NCBI GenBank assembly: GCA_015229045.1
Contig: JADGCJ010000008.1
Location: forward strand, 3,752 to 67,751
Source of the DNA: Magnetococcales bacterium
GTDB taxonomy: Bacteria > Pseudomonadota > Magnetococcia > Magnetococcales > DC0425bin3
Direction: 5' to 3'
DNA: 64,000 nt
The translations under genes were made by a program, and so were the position numbers. Of the stretch, positions 27,430 through 37,842 are shown in pieces. The stretch's first letter is position 1; each line of letters opens with the position of its first letter. The notes beneath the pieces are model-generated. The model did no database searches. It worked only from the letters and a program-made list of their open reading frames with translations, and was not told where the DNA came from.

Positions 27430-28955
27430 GTCAATAAAGTATCCTGAAGGGCTTGCAGTCTCTTTTTGTCCACACTTTTAAGCTTGGCGGGAAGTTCATC
27501 GCGGCAAACTCGGGCCAGTTCGGCCTTGTCCTCTGGGAGCCAGGTTGCGGCCTCTTTGACCAGTTTGCCAACGTCCTGCCACAACTGGCCACTGATGGGT
27601 TGGGGGAGAGGGGTATCACGGATGGTCTTCTGCAACTCCTCAATCTGGCGCCGGTTGGGGGTCATGCTGGCCAGTTCATCTTCAAGCTTTTTTTTCTCGG
27701 CTAACCGCTTTTCTTCTTCAATTTTGCGTTTTTCGTCTTCGACCCGGCGTTGTTCAGCTTCGGTTTGACGTTTTACCTCAGTGGCTTGGTGCCTTTTAAC
27801 AGACTCGCTTTTCTGCTCCGCAAACTGTTGCTGCCGAATTTTGCTTTTTGCAGAAATATCGCTGCCCAGTTTGTGCAGGGTTGATATCAGCGGGTTGGCT
27901 GCTGGTTCCTCCCCTTCCTGAACCACTTCGACAAACAACCAGGCAAAAGGGGCATAACCTCCGCTTTCCATACCACATACCGTGGTGGAGATTGGTAATT
28001 TATCTCCGTGTTTTGTTTTTATTTTCCTGTATTTTTCGATGGTCAGAAACTCAGCTCCATCGTGTTTCCCAACCCTCAGCAAAAAACCACTTTTTGCAGC
28101 CATGGAGTGTCTGATCTCCTGTGCAAGATCTGTCCATTCCGGCGTTTTCATTGCTTCAAGCATGTCGATCTGCTTTTTAAAGACAATGCCCCCATAAAAT
28201 CCATTGCATATATCAGCGATGTCATAAGGCCACCCGTGTTGTACAGTCATCCTGGCCACGAAGCTGCGAACCATGAAGGGAGAGATGCACTCCACCAGGT
28301 TTTGGGATGGATCCTTGACCGTTATGGTGGAGCCATCTTTCCAGTGTCTTCCATGACGGGTCATGATGCGGGTCGGTTCGCATGTCCTGGCATCCGCAAG
28401 GTGGGCATCGCCAATCTTGAGGAGGCGCAGGGGATCTGTGTCGAAAGATCCTCCGAGTATTTTTTTCTCAAGTTCTTTGGCGTTTTTGAATTCATGGACA
28501 TTTTTTGTTTTTATTAGATGATTCAGAATAGCGGTTCTGATGGCACCTTTTATAGATGTTCCGGGCAGGATGGGGTTTTGGGAAATGGGGTCATAGATTG
28601 TCCGCTCAATGACGCATTGCCCCTTTCCCGTAATCCAATTTTTATGACGAGCCGCCGCCGCGTTAGTCATGGGCACATAACGGTCCGCAGTAAAGGGAAG
28701 ATCTGTTTCCTGACCATAGAGCTTTTGCAGGTTGACCAGGCTATCTTTTCCGGCAACGGCCCGTTCCAATTTTTGACGACCTTCATGGTTTGCAAACGCA
28801 CCCGTTGCCGCCAAATCCAGCAGAGGGTAGAGAGAGTTCTCTTTGACCACATAATGCGTCGGCTCATAATCCTCGCCGCAACCGATGTGAATGGGCGACA
28901 GAGTGGAGATGACGAGGCGATAGTTCCTGAGGAACGGCTCTTTGGGTAGTGGCAT
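27426..28955 (-). CDS. csm5: Type III-A effector subunit Csm5
   Basis: 509-residue RAMP protein that caps the 3' end of crRNA in the Csm complex. Seen: LVISTLSPIHIGCGEDYEPTHYV (about 15-36), ILPGTSIKGAIRTAIL (Gly-rich loop, about 130) and CNGFYGGIVF. Csm5 is usually about 350-400 residues; the excess is a C-terminal Lys/Glu/Gln coiled coil (about residues 375-445, containing EQRRVEDEKRKIEEEKRLAEKKK) and a short helical tail. ATG 28955 is chosen because it lies 4 bases after csm4; the frame stays open upstream but that sequence is antisense-like filler. Confidence 0.88.
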   Translation of the reverse strand: MPLPKEPFLRNYRLVISTLSPIHIGCGEDYEPTHYVVKENSLYPLLDLAATGAFANHEGRQKLERAVAGKDSLVNLQKLYGQETDLPFTADRYVPMTNAAAARHKNWITGKGQCVIERTIYDPISQNPILPGTSIKGAIRTAILNHLIKTKNVHEFKNAKELEKKILGGSFDTDPLRLLKIGDAHLADARTCEPTRIMTRHGRHWKDGSTITVKDPSQNLVECISPFMVRSFVARMTVQHGWPYDIADICNGFYGGIVFKKQIDMLEAMKTPEWTDLAQEIRHSMAAKSGFLLRVGKHDGAEFLTIEKYRKIKTKHGDKLPISTTVCGMESGGYAPFAWLFVEVVQEGEEPAANPLISTLHKLGSDISAKSKIRQQQFAEQKSESVKRHQATEVKRQTEAEQRRVEDEKRKIEEEKRLAEKKKLEDELASMTPNRRQIEELQKTIRDTPLPQPISGQLWQDVGKLVKEAATWLPEDKAELARVCRDELPAKLKSVDKKRLQALQDTLLT

Positions 28956-28959
28956 CGAT

Positions 28960-29964
28960 TCAGCTCCTCTCTTGTTTCGGCAGGCGAATCCCCACCACCG
29001 GGCAGTAACCCTGATGGACAGTTGCCGGGATGGCTTTGGAGAGGGTGCCCTCCCCACCCAATCCCTGACCAACAAAGCGGCGGTCAGGATTGAATGTATC
29101 TTGGGGTGTCAGCACGGCTCCGGCGCGAGCCAGCAGGATGGGATTTTTGTAGACCTGTCCGGTCAGGGCTGCCACATCGCCATGCCGACCAAAGCGGGTG
29201 AAGATTTGATAGAAACTCCGTTCTGGGTCAAACCCTCCACCCTGTGGCGCACAAAAACCCAAGGTCAGCCAGGCATTGCTCTCTTCTTGATTTGGCAAGC
29301 TTGCCGCACAAACCTTTTCCACCAAAAACTTTCCCAGGCCAACATTGGCATCCTTGCCAAATCCGGTTTGGCCGATCGCACATAAGGCCTCTTCCAAATA
29401 TTCCTGCTCCAGCCGCTCAGGGTCGTACAGAAGCCAGAGTTCCAACCGTGCCGCTGGCGGAAACCAGGTTTGTTCCACGGTATAGGGGGCAAAACCATCC
29501 TCGCCGGTGGTGCCGGTCAGCCGGTTGATGGCGTTGCGGGGTTGTGGTTGGATTACACGTCCTGCCTTGTGCTTTCTTCCGGATTGCACCGTTTCTGGAT
29601 CGGGAGGCCAAATTTCTTTTTCCGACGCGCAGAGTGTGATCCACTCGGCGAGAGGCTTGTCGTACTGATTCCAAGGCATCCAGGTGCGTTTTTTATCGGC
29701 TTTGCGATCTTTTCCCTCGATCTTCTCCTCCTGCCCCGGAAAAAATCCACCCGGCAACTGGGGCCGGGGAATAGACCCGGCAGGGAAAAAATCCGACACC
29801 ACGAGAAAAGGCTTGCCCTGGGTGTACTCTGTCAACAACTCGTCCAGCCAATCTTCGCCAAGGGTGTAGCGCAATCTCCAGCAGAGTTGCCCGAACAGGG
29901 TGTCGCCGTGGAGCGGGGTGGCAAAGGCCGTCAGGGGCTTGAGGGTGACAAGCAGCGTTTTCAT
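28960..29964 (-). CDS. csm4: Type III-A effector subunit Csm4
   Basis: 334-residue RAMP protein that binds the crRNA 5' handle together with Cas10. Begins MKTLLVTLKPLTAFATPLHGDTLFGQLCWRLRY, the typical Csm4/Cmr3 start, and contains the Gly-rich QTGFGKDANVGLGKF (about 205-220). Overlaps csm3 by ATGA. Confidence 0.9.
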   Translation of the reverse strand: MKTLLVTLKPLTAFATPLHGDTLFGQLCWRLRYTLGEDWLDELLTEYTQGKPFLVVSDFFPAGSIPRPQLPGGFFPGQEEKIEGKDRKADKKRTWMPWNQYDKPLAEWITLCASEKEIWPPDPETVQSGRKHKAGRVIQPQPRNAINRLTGTTGEDGFAPYTVEQTWFPPAARLELWLLYDPERLEQEYLEEALCAIGQTGFGKDANVGLGKFLVEKVCAASLPNQEESNAWLTLGFCAPQGGGFDPERSFYQIFTRFGRHGDVAALTGQVYKNPILLARAGAVLTPQDTFNPDRRFVGQGLGGEGTLSKAIPATVHQGYCPVVGIRLPKQERS

Positions 29965-30704
29965 GACTTCTTGGCCTCGAACGGCTTGGTTGCGTCGAGT
30001 TGGCTCTGATGTCCATCGCTGGTGAGGTTGAACTTGATCTGCCCATATCCCCGCGAGCCGGACCCGCCCAGGCTGTCCATTTCCAACAGTTTTAGCCCAT
30101 TGAAAAGAGTGTTCTGGAGTTTATCAGCGTCATCCATGCCCAAAACCTTGATGGCCACCTCAAACTGAAACTTCGCCCCCGCCGGAACCCGCTCGACGTT
30201 GCGGGGATGTTCCGCCACCCCGCGCACCCGGTCGATGGTGTTTTCCATCTTGATTTCGGTGAGGGAAAGATTCTTCTTATCGATTTTCTCGACCCATGAT
30301 TGGTCGAGCAGGCAGTCCCGGAAAGAGAGGCGGGTGGGGCCGAATTTTTCGGCATCAGACTTCTCCATCTCATCTCCACCCGACACCCCGAATAATTTGA
30401 GGATGTTTTCCGCTTTTTCTTTCTGTGGATCACCATCTTTTATGTCTTTCCATGCTTTGTAGCTCATAGGTCCATATCCCTTTCCAACAGGATTCATAGC
30501 TGCCAGCCCGGCATGCCATTCCAGCAGGCTGCGGATTTTGCCTTTGAGGCTGCTGCCCGGAATGTAAGGTTGCCCGGTATGGGGGTGGCGAATGATGGGG
30601 TTGTCCGACCCGCCGATGTGCATTTCATTGTTGCCGCTGCCGATATGCAGGCCGGTCAAGACTTCGATGGTTCCGGAGATGATCTCAATATTGTCGAGTT
30701 TCAT
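29961..30704 (-). CDS. csm3: Type III-A backbone subunit and target RNase Csm3
   Basis: 247-residue RAMP protein forming the Csm filament that cuts target RNA every six nucleotides. Contains LTGLHIGSGNN, the catalytic Asp34 in IGGSDNPIIRHP, the PGSSLKGKIRSLLE Gly-rich loop and GGSGSRGYGQIKF near the C-terminus. With Asp34 present, RNA cleavage activity is expected. Seventeen bases after csm2. Confidence 0.95.
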   Translation of the reverse strand: MKLDNIEIISGTIEVLTGLHIGSGNNEMHIGGSDNPIIRHPHTGQPYIPGSSLKGKIRSLLEWHAGLAAMNPVGKGYGPMSYKAWKDIKDGDPQKEKAENILKLFGVSGGDEMEKSDAEKFGPTRLSFRDCLLDQSWVEKIDKKNLSLTEIKMENTIDRVRGVAEHPRNVERVPAGAKFQFEVAIKVLGMDDADKLQNTLFNGLKLLEMDSLGGSGSRGYGQIKFNLTSDGHQSQLDATKPFEAKKS

Positions 30705-30721
30705 GATCGATACCCTCTCAT

Positions 30722-31183
30722 TCAGTTAGAATGTTGCTCCAGTTCTTTGTAAAAACCCATGATTGCTTCCATGAACAGCTTGAAACATTGCAAAGTTTTT
30801 GGATCCTTGACCTGCTTCAGGCTTTTATCCACAAGTTCAACGAAACCCTGGTCCACCAATTCTTTTCTGCCATGGGCATAGGCCGTCTTGGCATTAAGCA
30901 TGCGGATGAAAGGGATCAGATCCTCATATTTTTTTGGGTCATTCCCCACCTTTTCCGCCCACATGCAGATTTCGTCATAAAATCTCCGAAGTTGGGTAGA
31001 CTTGTTGCTGTCTTTCTTGGCTTGCCTGGCTTTGTTCAATTTTTCGGCCCACGCCTTGGCTGTTTTGTCGAATAATGTTTCACTTACCGGATCAAAGACG
31101 ATGGCCAATGAACTGGCAGCTGGAGTTGTAGGGGGTGCGGGTTTTGTAGGGGTAGGATTTTTGAAGTCATTCATGTTCATCAC
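30722..31183 (-). CDS. csm2: Type III-A small subunit Csm2
   Basis: 153-residue, mostly helical protein; Csm2 lines the target-RNA side of the complex. The core TQLRRFYDEICMWAEKV and FIRMLNAKTAYAHGRK are typical of Csm2. It has a Pro/Thr-rich N-terminal extension of about 25 residues. Its presence, rather than Cmr5, fixes the subtype as III-A. Overlaps cas10 by four bases. Confidence 0.9.
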   Translation of the reverse strand: MMNMNDFKNPTPTKPAPPTTPAASSLAIVFDPVSETLFDKTAKAWAEKLNKARQAKKDSNKSTQLRRFYDEICMWAEKVGNDPKKYEDLIPFIRMLNAKTAYAHGRKELVDQGFVELVDKSLKQVKDPKTLQCFKLFMEAIMGFYKELEQHSN

Positions 31184-33834
31184 ACCTCTCTTCTCTGATA
31201 AAGATGGGTAAACAGGGCAATTTTATAATCGCCTTTGTTGCTGGCGATCTGTTTGCCGATTTCCTGGGCAAATTTTTCTTTATAGATAGATCGACGTTTA
31301 TCGTCTTTTACACCACGCATCTTATCGATGACAAACCGCCAAGTACGATAGACAAACCAGGAGCGCCAGATGTTGTCTTCCGGCTTTATTTTGGCACTTT
31401 CTGCCTTGTCGCACAGGTGGAGCAGGCCGTAGAGATAGGCGGTACTCAGCTCGACGTCGTATTGCTCTTTCAGCACCTCCACCAACTCTTTCAACTTCTG
31501 CTCTGCATTCAGCATGGCAGAGAAGGTGTCCCAATCGACGGTGCGGCCCCAGCAGGTGATGGCATTCTTGTCAGCCTCTTCCTGCTCCTCGTCCTCTTTG
31601 TACTGTTTGGCGTTCTCCAAAGCCTCCTCGGCCAGGGTGGCCATGGCCGGAACCGGAACGCCCGGCTTGGTCATGGCCAGCCCGGCGGAAAAGTGGATGT
31701 CGGGGTTGGCGACGTAACGGGCAAATTCACGGCACATGGTCTTGGCCAGATATATCTGCTCCAGCCATGGCCCGATGAGGAAAAAGTCATCGCCACCGGC
31801 AAAAACGGTGTAGGTATTTTTGGATTTTTGGGCACAATGCCAGGGCAGCCAGATGGCAAAAAAGGCATTCAACTGCCGCGACAGGGCCGCCATGCGGGCA
31901 AAGGTGTAGTGTTCTTTCAAACCGTTACGGAAGATTTCTCCCAGATTGTCCACATCCCCCTTGAGGAGCGAAAGGGCGGCCACCCCACGCTTTTTCCCCT
32001 CTGCATCGACTGGCGCGCCAAATTGGGCAATATCCCCAAACTCGATGAGGCCATTTTCATCCTTTGGAACGTGACCGTTGATGGCACGGCGGGCATAACC
32101 ATGCCACAGAGGAGTTTCACCCTCCGTATCCTTGGGAGATGAAAAATCCCAGACCCGTAACAACGCCCCTTCACGCGCCAGATTGCCAAATTTGCCGCTT
32201 TCATCCTCTTCCCCGGTCAATGTCACCCGATAGCCGAAATAATCGCCCACCAGGGTTTGATCATTGACCACGTTCCGAGTAACGAGCAGGCGATCACTCT
32301 TGACCAACCGTTCACCAAAGATGATTTGGTCGGCGCAAAGTTGGCACAGCTTTTTTTCATGCTCTATGGTTACGGCGGGTTTTTTGCCATCCATGTCACA
32401 CGCCTGGTTTGGATAGTCGGTGGCGAAGACCGGCACGGGCGGGTTTGCGCCGCACAGATCGAACCGCTGGCGCTTGCGGTTTTCCAAATCCTTGAACAAA
32501 CGCCTGACGAGATCGCCAAAGCTCTTTTTCTTGAAATCACCACGCCTCGCAAGCGTGGATGCCAAGCCTATCCCCCCCTGACCAAAGGTTTGTTCCAGAA
32601 ACCATGTGTCCAATTTGCGGCGTACCCGGGTCAAACGAGACTCGGCATCGGGCAGGTTGGGGGCGACGATCGTGAACTTTCCCGCCGCGTTGACAATCTG
32701 GCTGGTAACCGGCAACTGAAAGGCATCCAACACCTCGATGGCTGCCAGTTCCGTCAGCAGGGAGACCTGAAAAGAGCGTCCCCGCAACATTTTGGCGGCC
32801 ATTTTCGTTCCCTCTCCCGACAGGATGAACTCCTGGATGCCAAAGAAATCCCCCTGGATCAGGAGAAATTCCTCTTCGGCATGTTCGTCCCATTTTTCCT
32901 TCCACCCTACGTCGGAAAACGCTTTATCCACACGGTCATGTGCCTCATGGTGCCGCCACAGGGCCACCGCCAGGGCTGCCGTGGCCTTGGAGTGGTCATA
33001 GAGCGACACATCCGCCGGAATGGAGATAAAGCCTCCGCCCGGTTTTTGGGCCGCCGTGGCCGAGGGAATGGCATGGGTGAAGGTCAACAACAGGCTGTCG
33101 AAATGGTCGAGCCACAAAGGCAAGGAGGAACGATGAGAACCAGGAATCTTTTCCAACCCAGCGATAAACTGATCCCACAACTCCTTGTACTCACCCCTGG
33201 CCTGGGCATCGTCGGCAGGAACGTGGCCTGTCTTGCCCTCCTCGGTAGGGAAGAGCGTTGCCGGGGCCATGGCCCGCAGGGGATAACGCTGTTTTGCGCT
33301 CCGAATCTCTTTTTCACCATCTTTGCCTGCAATGCGTTCCAGGAGGGGCCACAAACGTGCCCGCAGATGGTTGACCCGCTTTTTTGTTGCCGTGTTTTCT
33401 TCGTTCTCTTCTTCAGCCTGGTTGTACACCTCAAAATCCGACCGTTCGAACCCGGAGGCCAAGCGGTCAGCCGTGGCGATGATCCTTTGCAGGGGAGTCT
33501 CCGGTTTGTGGTGCATGGCGGCGGCGTTGATCAGGGAGTTGCCCTCCCTGACCTTGCTGACCGGATCGCTCCAGGAGGAAAACGGGGTCATATCCCCTTT
33601 CTTGATGTCGGGAATATTTTTTTCGATGGCATCGATGGCCATGCCGGTGTAGGCGGCATGGATGTGTGTGTGTGGACGACCATTCCATGAGGGGCAATAG
33701 ATTTGCTTGTTGCCGTCCAGATCCGAAACCGGAATTCCGGCCCGTTCGGCGATCTTGCCCACGTCATGGAGCATGCCAGCCAAGGCAAAACGGCAGGAGG
33801 CTTCCAACAGGTTATGATTTTTCCGATCCATCAT
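31180..33834 (-). CDS. cas10: Cas10/Csm1, signature subunit of type III-A
   Basis: 884 residues. HD nuclease motif at H23-D24 (FALAGMLHDVGKIAERAG) for ssDNA cleavage; first palm domain with QGDFFGIQEFIL; a cysteine pair CQLCADQ that with CDMD may bind zinc; second palm with the active GGDD at residues 680-683 (VFAGGDDFFLIGPW) for making cyclic oligoadenylates. Both activities look intact. It follows the CARF/wHTH gene with no gap and overlaps csm2, so these are one transcript. Confidence 0.97.
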   Translation of the reverse strand: MMDRKNHNLLEASCRFALAGMLHDVGKIAERAGIPVSDLDGNKQIYCPSWNGRPHTHIHAAYTGMAIDAIEKNIPDIKKGDMTPFSSWSDPVSKVREGNSLINAAAMHHKPETPLQRIIATADRLASGFERSDFEVYNQAEEENEENTATKKRVNHLRARLWPLLERIAGKDGEKEIRSAKQRYPLRAMAPATLFPTEEGKTGHVPADDAQARGEYKELWDQFIAGLEKIPGSHRSSLPLWLDHFDSLLLTFTHAIPSATAAQKPGGGFISIPADVSLYDHSKATAALAVALWRHHEAHDRVDKAFSDVGWKEKWDEHAEEEFLLIQGDFFGIQEFILSGEGTKMAAKMLRGRSFQVSLLTELAAIEVLDAFQLPVTSQIVNAAGKFTIVAPNLPDAESRLTRVRRKLDTWFLEQTFGQGGIGLASTLARRGDFKKKSFGDLVRRLFKDLENRKRQRFDLCGANPPVPVFATDYPNQACDMDGKKPAVTIEHEKKLCQLCADQIIFGERLVKSDRLLVTRNVVNDQTLVGDYFGYRVTLTGEEDESGKFGNLAREGALLRVWDFSSPKDTEGETPLWHGYARRAINGHVPKDENGLIEFGDIAQFGAPVDAEGKKRGVAALSLLKGDVDNLGEIFRNGLKEHYTFARMAALSRQLNAFFAIWLPWHCAQKSKNTYTVFAGGDDFFLIGPWLEQIYLAKTMCREFARYVANPDIHFSAGLAMTKPGVPVPAMATLAEEALENAKQYKEDEEQEEADKNAITCWGRTVDWDTFSAMLNAEQKLKELVEVLKEQYDVELSTAYLYGLLHLCDKAESAKIKPEDNIWRSWFVYRTWRFVIDKMRGVKDDKRRSIYKEKFAQEIGKQIASNKGDYKIALFTHLYQRREV

Positions 33835-34842
33835 TCACTCCTCCCGACCAAGATAGTGTTTGTCCACCGCCGGGAGGTAGCCCCCGGCGGTGTTGTTGAT
33901 GCGCAGGTTGCGCAGGAGCGCCGCATTGCCTTGTTTTTTTATGATTGCATTGATTTTGCTTATATATTCCGGAATGCGTTCCAGAAAATCCACTGGATTC
34001 ATGTCCCGGGCATAGCCAGGCTTGGTGGTATGGTTTTGGTAATAGGTGGAAAACTCCTTGCACAGTGCGGCCATCTGTTTGGCGGGCAGGGCGCAGGCAA
34101 AGCAACCGCTGCACCCAGGAAGCTGGGGACGTTGGCACCGTTCCTTGGTTTGCGACAGGATCCATTTGTAGAGCAGGAAAAGCAGGGGGGTGAGGCGGAT
34201 GGAGCGGCCCAGAAAGTGGATCCCGTCCGGTGTGCATCGTAACTGTTCGCGGGCAGGTTGGGCGTGGGAGATCCCCTTTCCCGGCAACAAGACTCGTTGC
34301 AGGCGGCTGGCCCCATCGGCCTGGTGCAGGGATGCCGTTGTGTGGTCCCATGTTCTGGCCGGGTCATCAGGTTTCAGAAAATGGGGATGATGTTCAAAGC
34401 GAGGGTCGGTACGCAGCACCCACAGGCCATCGCCGCGTTCCTCTTCCAGGTACATGGCAGCATATTGGGAGGCGAGAGAGATCATCCAGTTGACCCCGCC
34501 TCCCAGGACCATCTGCATGGGGATGTCGTCGCGTTCGGTGGTGAAGGTTGCCTCCAGGATTTGGCAGAATTGTCTTTGGGAGAGGGCGCCATCGTTGCCA
34601 TCCACGGTGTCGCCGCGCCAGACAAGCCGGACATGCGGCGGCAGGCCGGTGTATCCTGTGGCTGCCTGCAGGATGCCGATTCCCTGAATTGTGGAAAGAA
34701 TGGTGATGGTTCGCAGAGAAAAGAGGTCGGCCATCAGCCATGTTGTCAGGGTGACAACCGGGGCAGCCATGCCGGCGATGATGCAGATATCACTGGTCAT
34801 GAGGTTTTCTTGGCGCGGGGGCATATCGGGGGCAGGGTACAT
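33835..34842 (-). CDS. CARF-like protein with C-terminal winged helix, first gene of cas operon
   Basis: 335 residues, start either 34842 or an in-frame ATG at 34800. Residues about 17-165 resemble the NE0113/ring-nuclease type of CARF Rossmann domain: CIIAGMAAPVVTLTTWLM, then ITILSTIQG, then VLGGGVNWMISLASQYAAMY at the place where relatives have GGRKxM. Residues about 205-240 (CTPDGIHFLGRSIRLTPLLF then LLYKWILSQT) look like an OmpR-type winged helix, followed by a cysteine-rich CSGCFACALP and a helical tail. Domain calls are by pattern only. Immediately upstream of cas10, so either a signalling-dependent regulator of the operon or a ring nuclease. Confidence 0.6.
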   Translation of the reverse strand: MYPAPDMPPRQENLMTSDICIIAGMAAPVVTLTTWLMADLFSLRTITILSTIQGIGILQAATGYTGLPPHVRLVWRGDTVDGNDGALSQRQFCQILEATFTTERDDIPMQMVLGGGVNWMISLASQYAAMYLEEERGDGLWVLRTDPRFEHHPHFLKPDDPARTWDHTTASLHQADGASRLQRVLLPGKGISHAQPAREQLRCTPDGIHFLGRSIRLTPLLFLLYKWILSQTKERCQRPQLPGCSGCFACALPAKQMAALCKEFSTYYQNHTTKPGYARDMNPVDFLERIPEYISKINAIIKKQGNAALLRNLRINNTAGGYLPAVDKHYLGREE

Positions 34843-34961
34843 GCTTTTAGGGATCCCGTGGTGGTTGTTATAGACGCAGGTACTCTATCCGGTTATTGAA
34901 CCATACGCCATTTCGACAAGGTTGTCGATTGAGCCCATCTCATCCACGAACTGACGCATGA

Positions 34962-35087
34962 GATGACGTGTTCGATACTTTGGAGGCAGCAGAAACCCGT
35001 CTCGCCGAGGCGTTGAACTCCCTGGCAATGAATCCCGGGATCGTGCAATCAACCACCAGGTTTCAGTGGATCAATATCTGTATTTGA
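34962..35087 (+). pseudogene. Probable transposase C-terminal fragment
   Basis: About 41 codons open to a TGA stop, with helical sequence LEAAETRLAEALNSL and a terminal STTRFQWINICI that is reminiscent of transposase tails. No catalytic motif is included, so the family cannot be fixed. It marks a possible right edge of the CRISPR-Cas island. Confidence 0.35.
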
Positions 35088-35102
35088 CGTGAAATTGGTA
35101 TC

Positions 35103-35160
35103 ACTCTTCGCCGTACCCAACACGTGCTGTCTCTTCGCTCGTTCGTTGTCGCCTCGCATC
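35103..35160 (-). repeat. Dispersed repeat, copy 3 (inverted, partial)
   Basis: On the minus strand this reads GATGCGAGGCGAC ... GAGACAGCACGTGTTGGG TACGGCGAAGAG, matching the centre of copy 1 at 2970-3030 with scattered changes. The terminal inverted repeats are not preserved. Confidence 0.6.
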
Positions 35161-35214
35161 CATCTTGATCTGGAATTGGAATGAAAAGGCAAGGAGTTGT
35201 TCCTCCGTCCTCTA

Positions 35215-36282
35215 TCAGGCGATCAGCGCCACGGCCTTGATTTGTGCCCAGACCTGGTGGCCCACCGCGAGTCCCAGGGATGCTGCGGAACGCTTGGTGA
35301 GTCGTGCCAGCAGAGGTGTTCCGCCGACATCGAGTCGTACCAGGCAAAGTGCCGGATGGGCGTCATCGCCAAGGTCGGTGACACAGGCGGGCAGGGTATT
35401 GATGATGCTGGTGTTGGTGATGCACTCCCGGGCAAGACTGATGTCCCGGGCCAGAATGCGCACGCGCACGCCATGACCAACGGGCAGGCCCTTGTCACGT
35501 ACCCAAAGCCCACCACCTGGGAAATCGACGTGCGCCAGATGCCATTCGGCGTCATGGGTGGTCACCACCGCCGTTAACACCACTCCCGCATCCTCTCCGA
35601 GGCGGATGGGCAGGTCGAGACGGGCGAGCATCTCTGTCAGGGGTCCGACACCCAGCACCCGTCCCTCGTCGAGTACCACCAAATGGTCGGCGAGTCGTGC
35701 CACCTCGTCCAGGGCGTGGCTCACGTAGAGGATGGGAATCTCCAACTCCCCGTGCAACTGTTCGAGGTAGGGCAGGATTTCATCCTTGCGCACCTGATCC
35801 AGGGAGGCCAGAGGTTCATCCATTAACAGGAGCTGTGGTTGGGTCAGCAGGGCGCGGGCTATGGCGACCCGTTGCCGTTCTCCGCCCGACAGACGCTCCG
35901 GCCTGCGGTCAAGCACGCCGCCGATGCCCAGCAGCTCGACGATCGCCTCGAAGCGGGAGCCTTCCACCCGGCCGACACGGCGCAGACCATAGTCCAGATT
36001 ACCTCGTACCGACAGGTGAGGAAACAGACTCGCTTCCTGGAAAACGTACCCCAGAGGACGCAGGTGGGTAGGGAGGAAGATTCCTTCGTCCTGCCAGGTT
36101 TCGCCATTCACGACAAGGCGCCCGCCGGTCACCTTTTCCAGACCGGCGATGGCACGCAGCAAGGTGGTCTTGCCCGATCCGGAGTGTCCAAACAGCACTG
36201 TGACACCCTTGCCTGGGCATTGAAAGTCAGCCTCCAGGGAAAAACCCGGCCAGACAAGGCGAAATCGTGCCTCGATCGTCAT
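35215..36282 (-). CDS. modC: Molybdate ABC transporter ATPase
   Basis: 355 residues. Walker [12 protein letters not shown] (about 32-42), signature [16 protein letters not shown] (about 126), Walker [12 protein letters not shown], and C-terminal Mop/TOBE domain ending [19 protein letters not shown], the molybdate-binding part found in ModC. Overlaps modB by ATGA; third gene of modABC. Confidence 0.95.
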   Translation of the reverse strand: MTIEARFRLVWPGFSLEADFQCPGKGVTVLFGHSGSGKTTLLRAIAGLEKVTGGRLVVNGETWQDEGIFLPTHLRPLGYVFQEASLFPHLSVRGNLDYGLRRVGRVEGSRFEAIVELLGIGGVLDRRPERLSGGERQRVAIARALLTQPQLLLMDEPLASLDQVRKDEILPYLEQLHGELEIPILYVSHALDEVARLADHLVVLDEGRVLGVGPLTEMLARLDLPIRLGEDAGVVLTAVVTTHDAEWHLAHVDFPGGGLWVRDKGLPVGHGVRVRILARDISLARECITNTSIINTLPACVTDLGDDAHPALCLVRLDVGGTPLLARLTKRSAASLGLAVGHQVWAQIKAVALIA

Positions 36283-36953
36283 GGTTGCCGCCTGTCCGGA
36301 CGGAAGGCCTGCAACACGAGCAAAACGAGAAAAGAAAAGAGCACCATGCCTCCGGCAAGCCAGTGGGCCTGGGTGTACTCCAGCGCCTCTACATGGGCAT
36401 AGATTTGCACCGAGAGAACCCGAGTCTTGTCAGGGATGTTGCCCCCCATCATCAATACCACGCCAAACTCGCCTATCGTGTGGGCAAAGCCGAGGATGGT
36501 CGCCGTGAGAAAACCAGGCCGTGCCAGGGGAAGAGCCACGGTGAGAAAGGCATCCAAAGGGGATGCGCGCAGAGTGGCGGCGACCTCCAGGGGGCGATCG
36601 CCCATGGCTTCAAAGGCGTTTTGAATCGGTTGCACGACGAAGGGGAGAGAATAGAGAAACGACGCCACCACCAGTCCCGGAAAGGTAAAGGGCAGCAGCC
36701 CCCACCCCAACGCCTGTGTCAAACGCCCCACCGGGCCATCCGGTCCCATGACCATCAACAGGTAAAAACCCAGCACAGTGGGTGGCAGCACCAGGGGCAT
36801 GGCGACCACCGCTCCTACGACTCCCCTCCAGCGGGAGCGGGTGCGCGCCAGCCACCACGCCAACGGTGTACCAAGCAGAAGCAATAGCAGCGTGGTGACC
36901 GTGGCCAGCTCCAGGGTCAGCCGGATGGCAGCGAGATCACCGGAATCAGGCAT
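36279..36953 (-). CDS. modB: Molybdate ABC transporter permease
   Basis: 224 residues with five to six membrane helices and the ABC-permease loop [27 protein letters not shown] (about 130-155). Full length for ModB. Lies between modA and modC. Confidence 0.94.
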   Translation of the reverse strand: MPDSGDLAAIRLTLELATVTTLLLLLLGTPLAWWLARTRSRWRGVVGAVVAMPLVLPPTVLGFYLLMVMGPDGPVGRLTQALGWGLLPFTFPGLVVASFLYSLPFVVQPIQNAFEAMGDRPLEVAATLRASPLDAFLTVALPLARPGFLTATILGFAHTIGEFGVVLMMGGNIPDKTRVLSVQIYAHVEALEYTQAHWLAGGMVLFSFLVLLVLQAFRPDRRQP

Positions 36954-36960
36954 AAACGAG

Positions 36961-37806
<846 letters not shown>

Positions 37807-37842
37807 TCAACGAAGCTGTCAGCAGGCAATCGCTTTTCCTGT

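Larger units (their letters stand above)
34843..35214 (+). other. Gap between cas operon and modC with mobile remnants
   Basis: 372 bases without an intact gene. It must carry the cas-operon promoter near its left end, but I cannot point to a convincing pair of boxes. 34962-35087 is an open stretch ending in TGA (reading DTLEAAETRLAEALNSLA and ending FQWINICI) that resembles a transposase C-terminus. 35103-35160 carries an inverted part of the dispersed repeat. Confidence 0.5.

Noticed and set aside
35063..35347. 94-codon minus-strand frame before modC
   Set aside because: It overlaps modC and the dispersed repeat and has no homology I can see.
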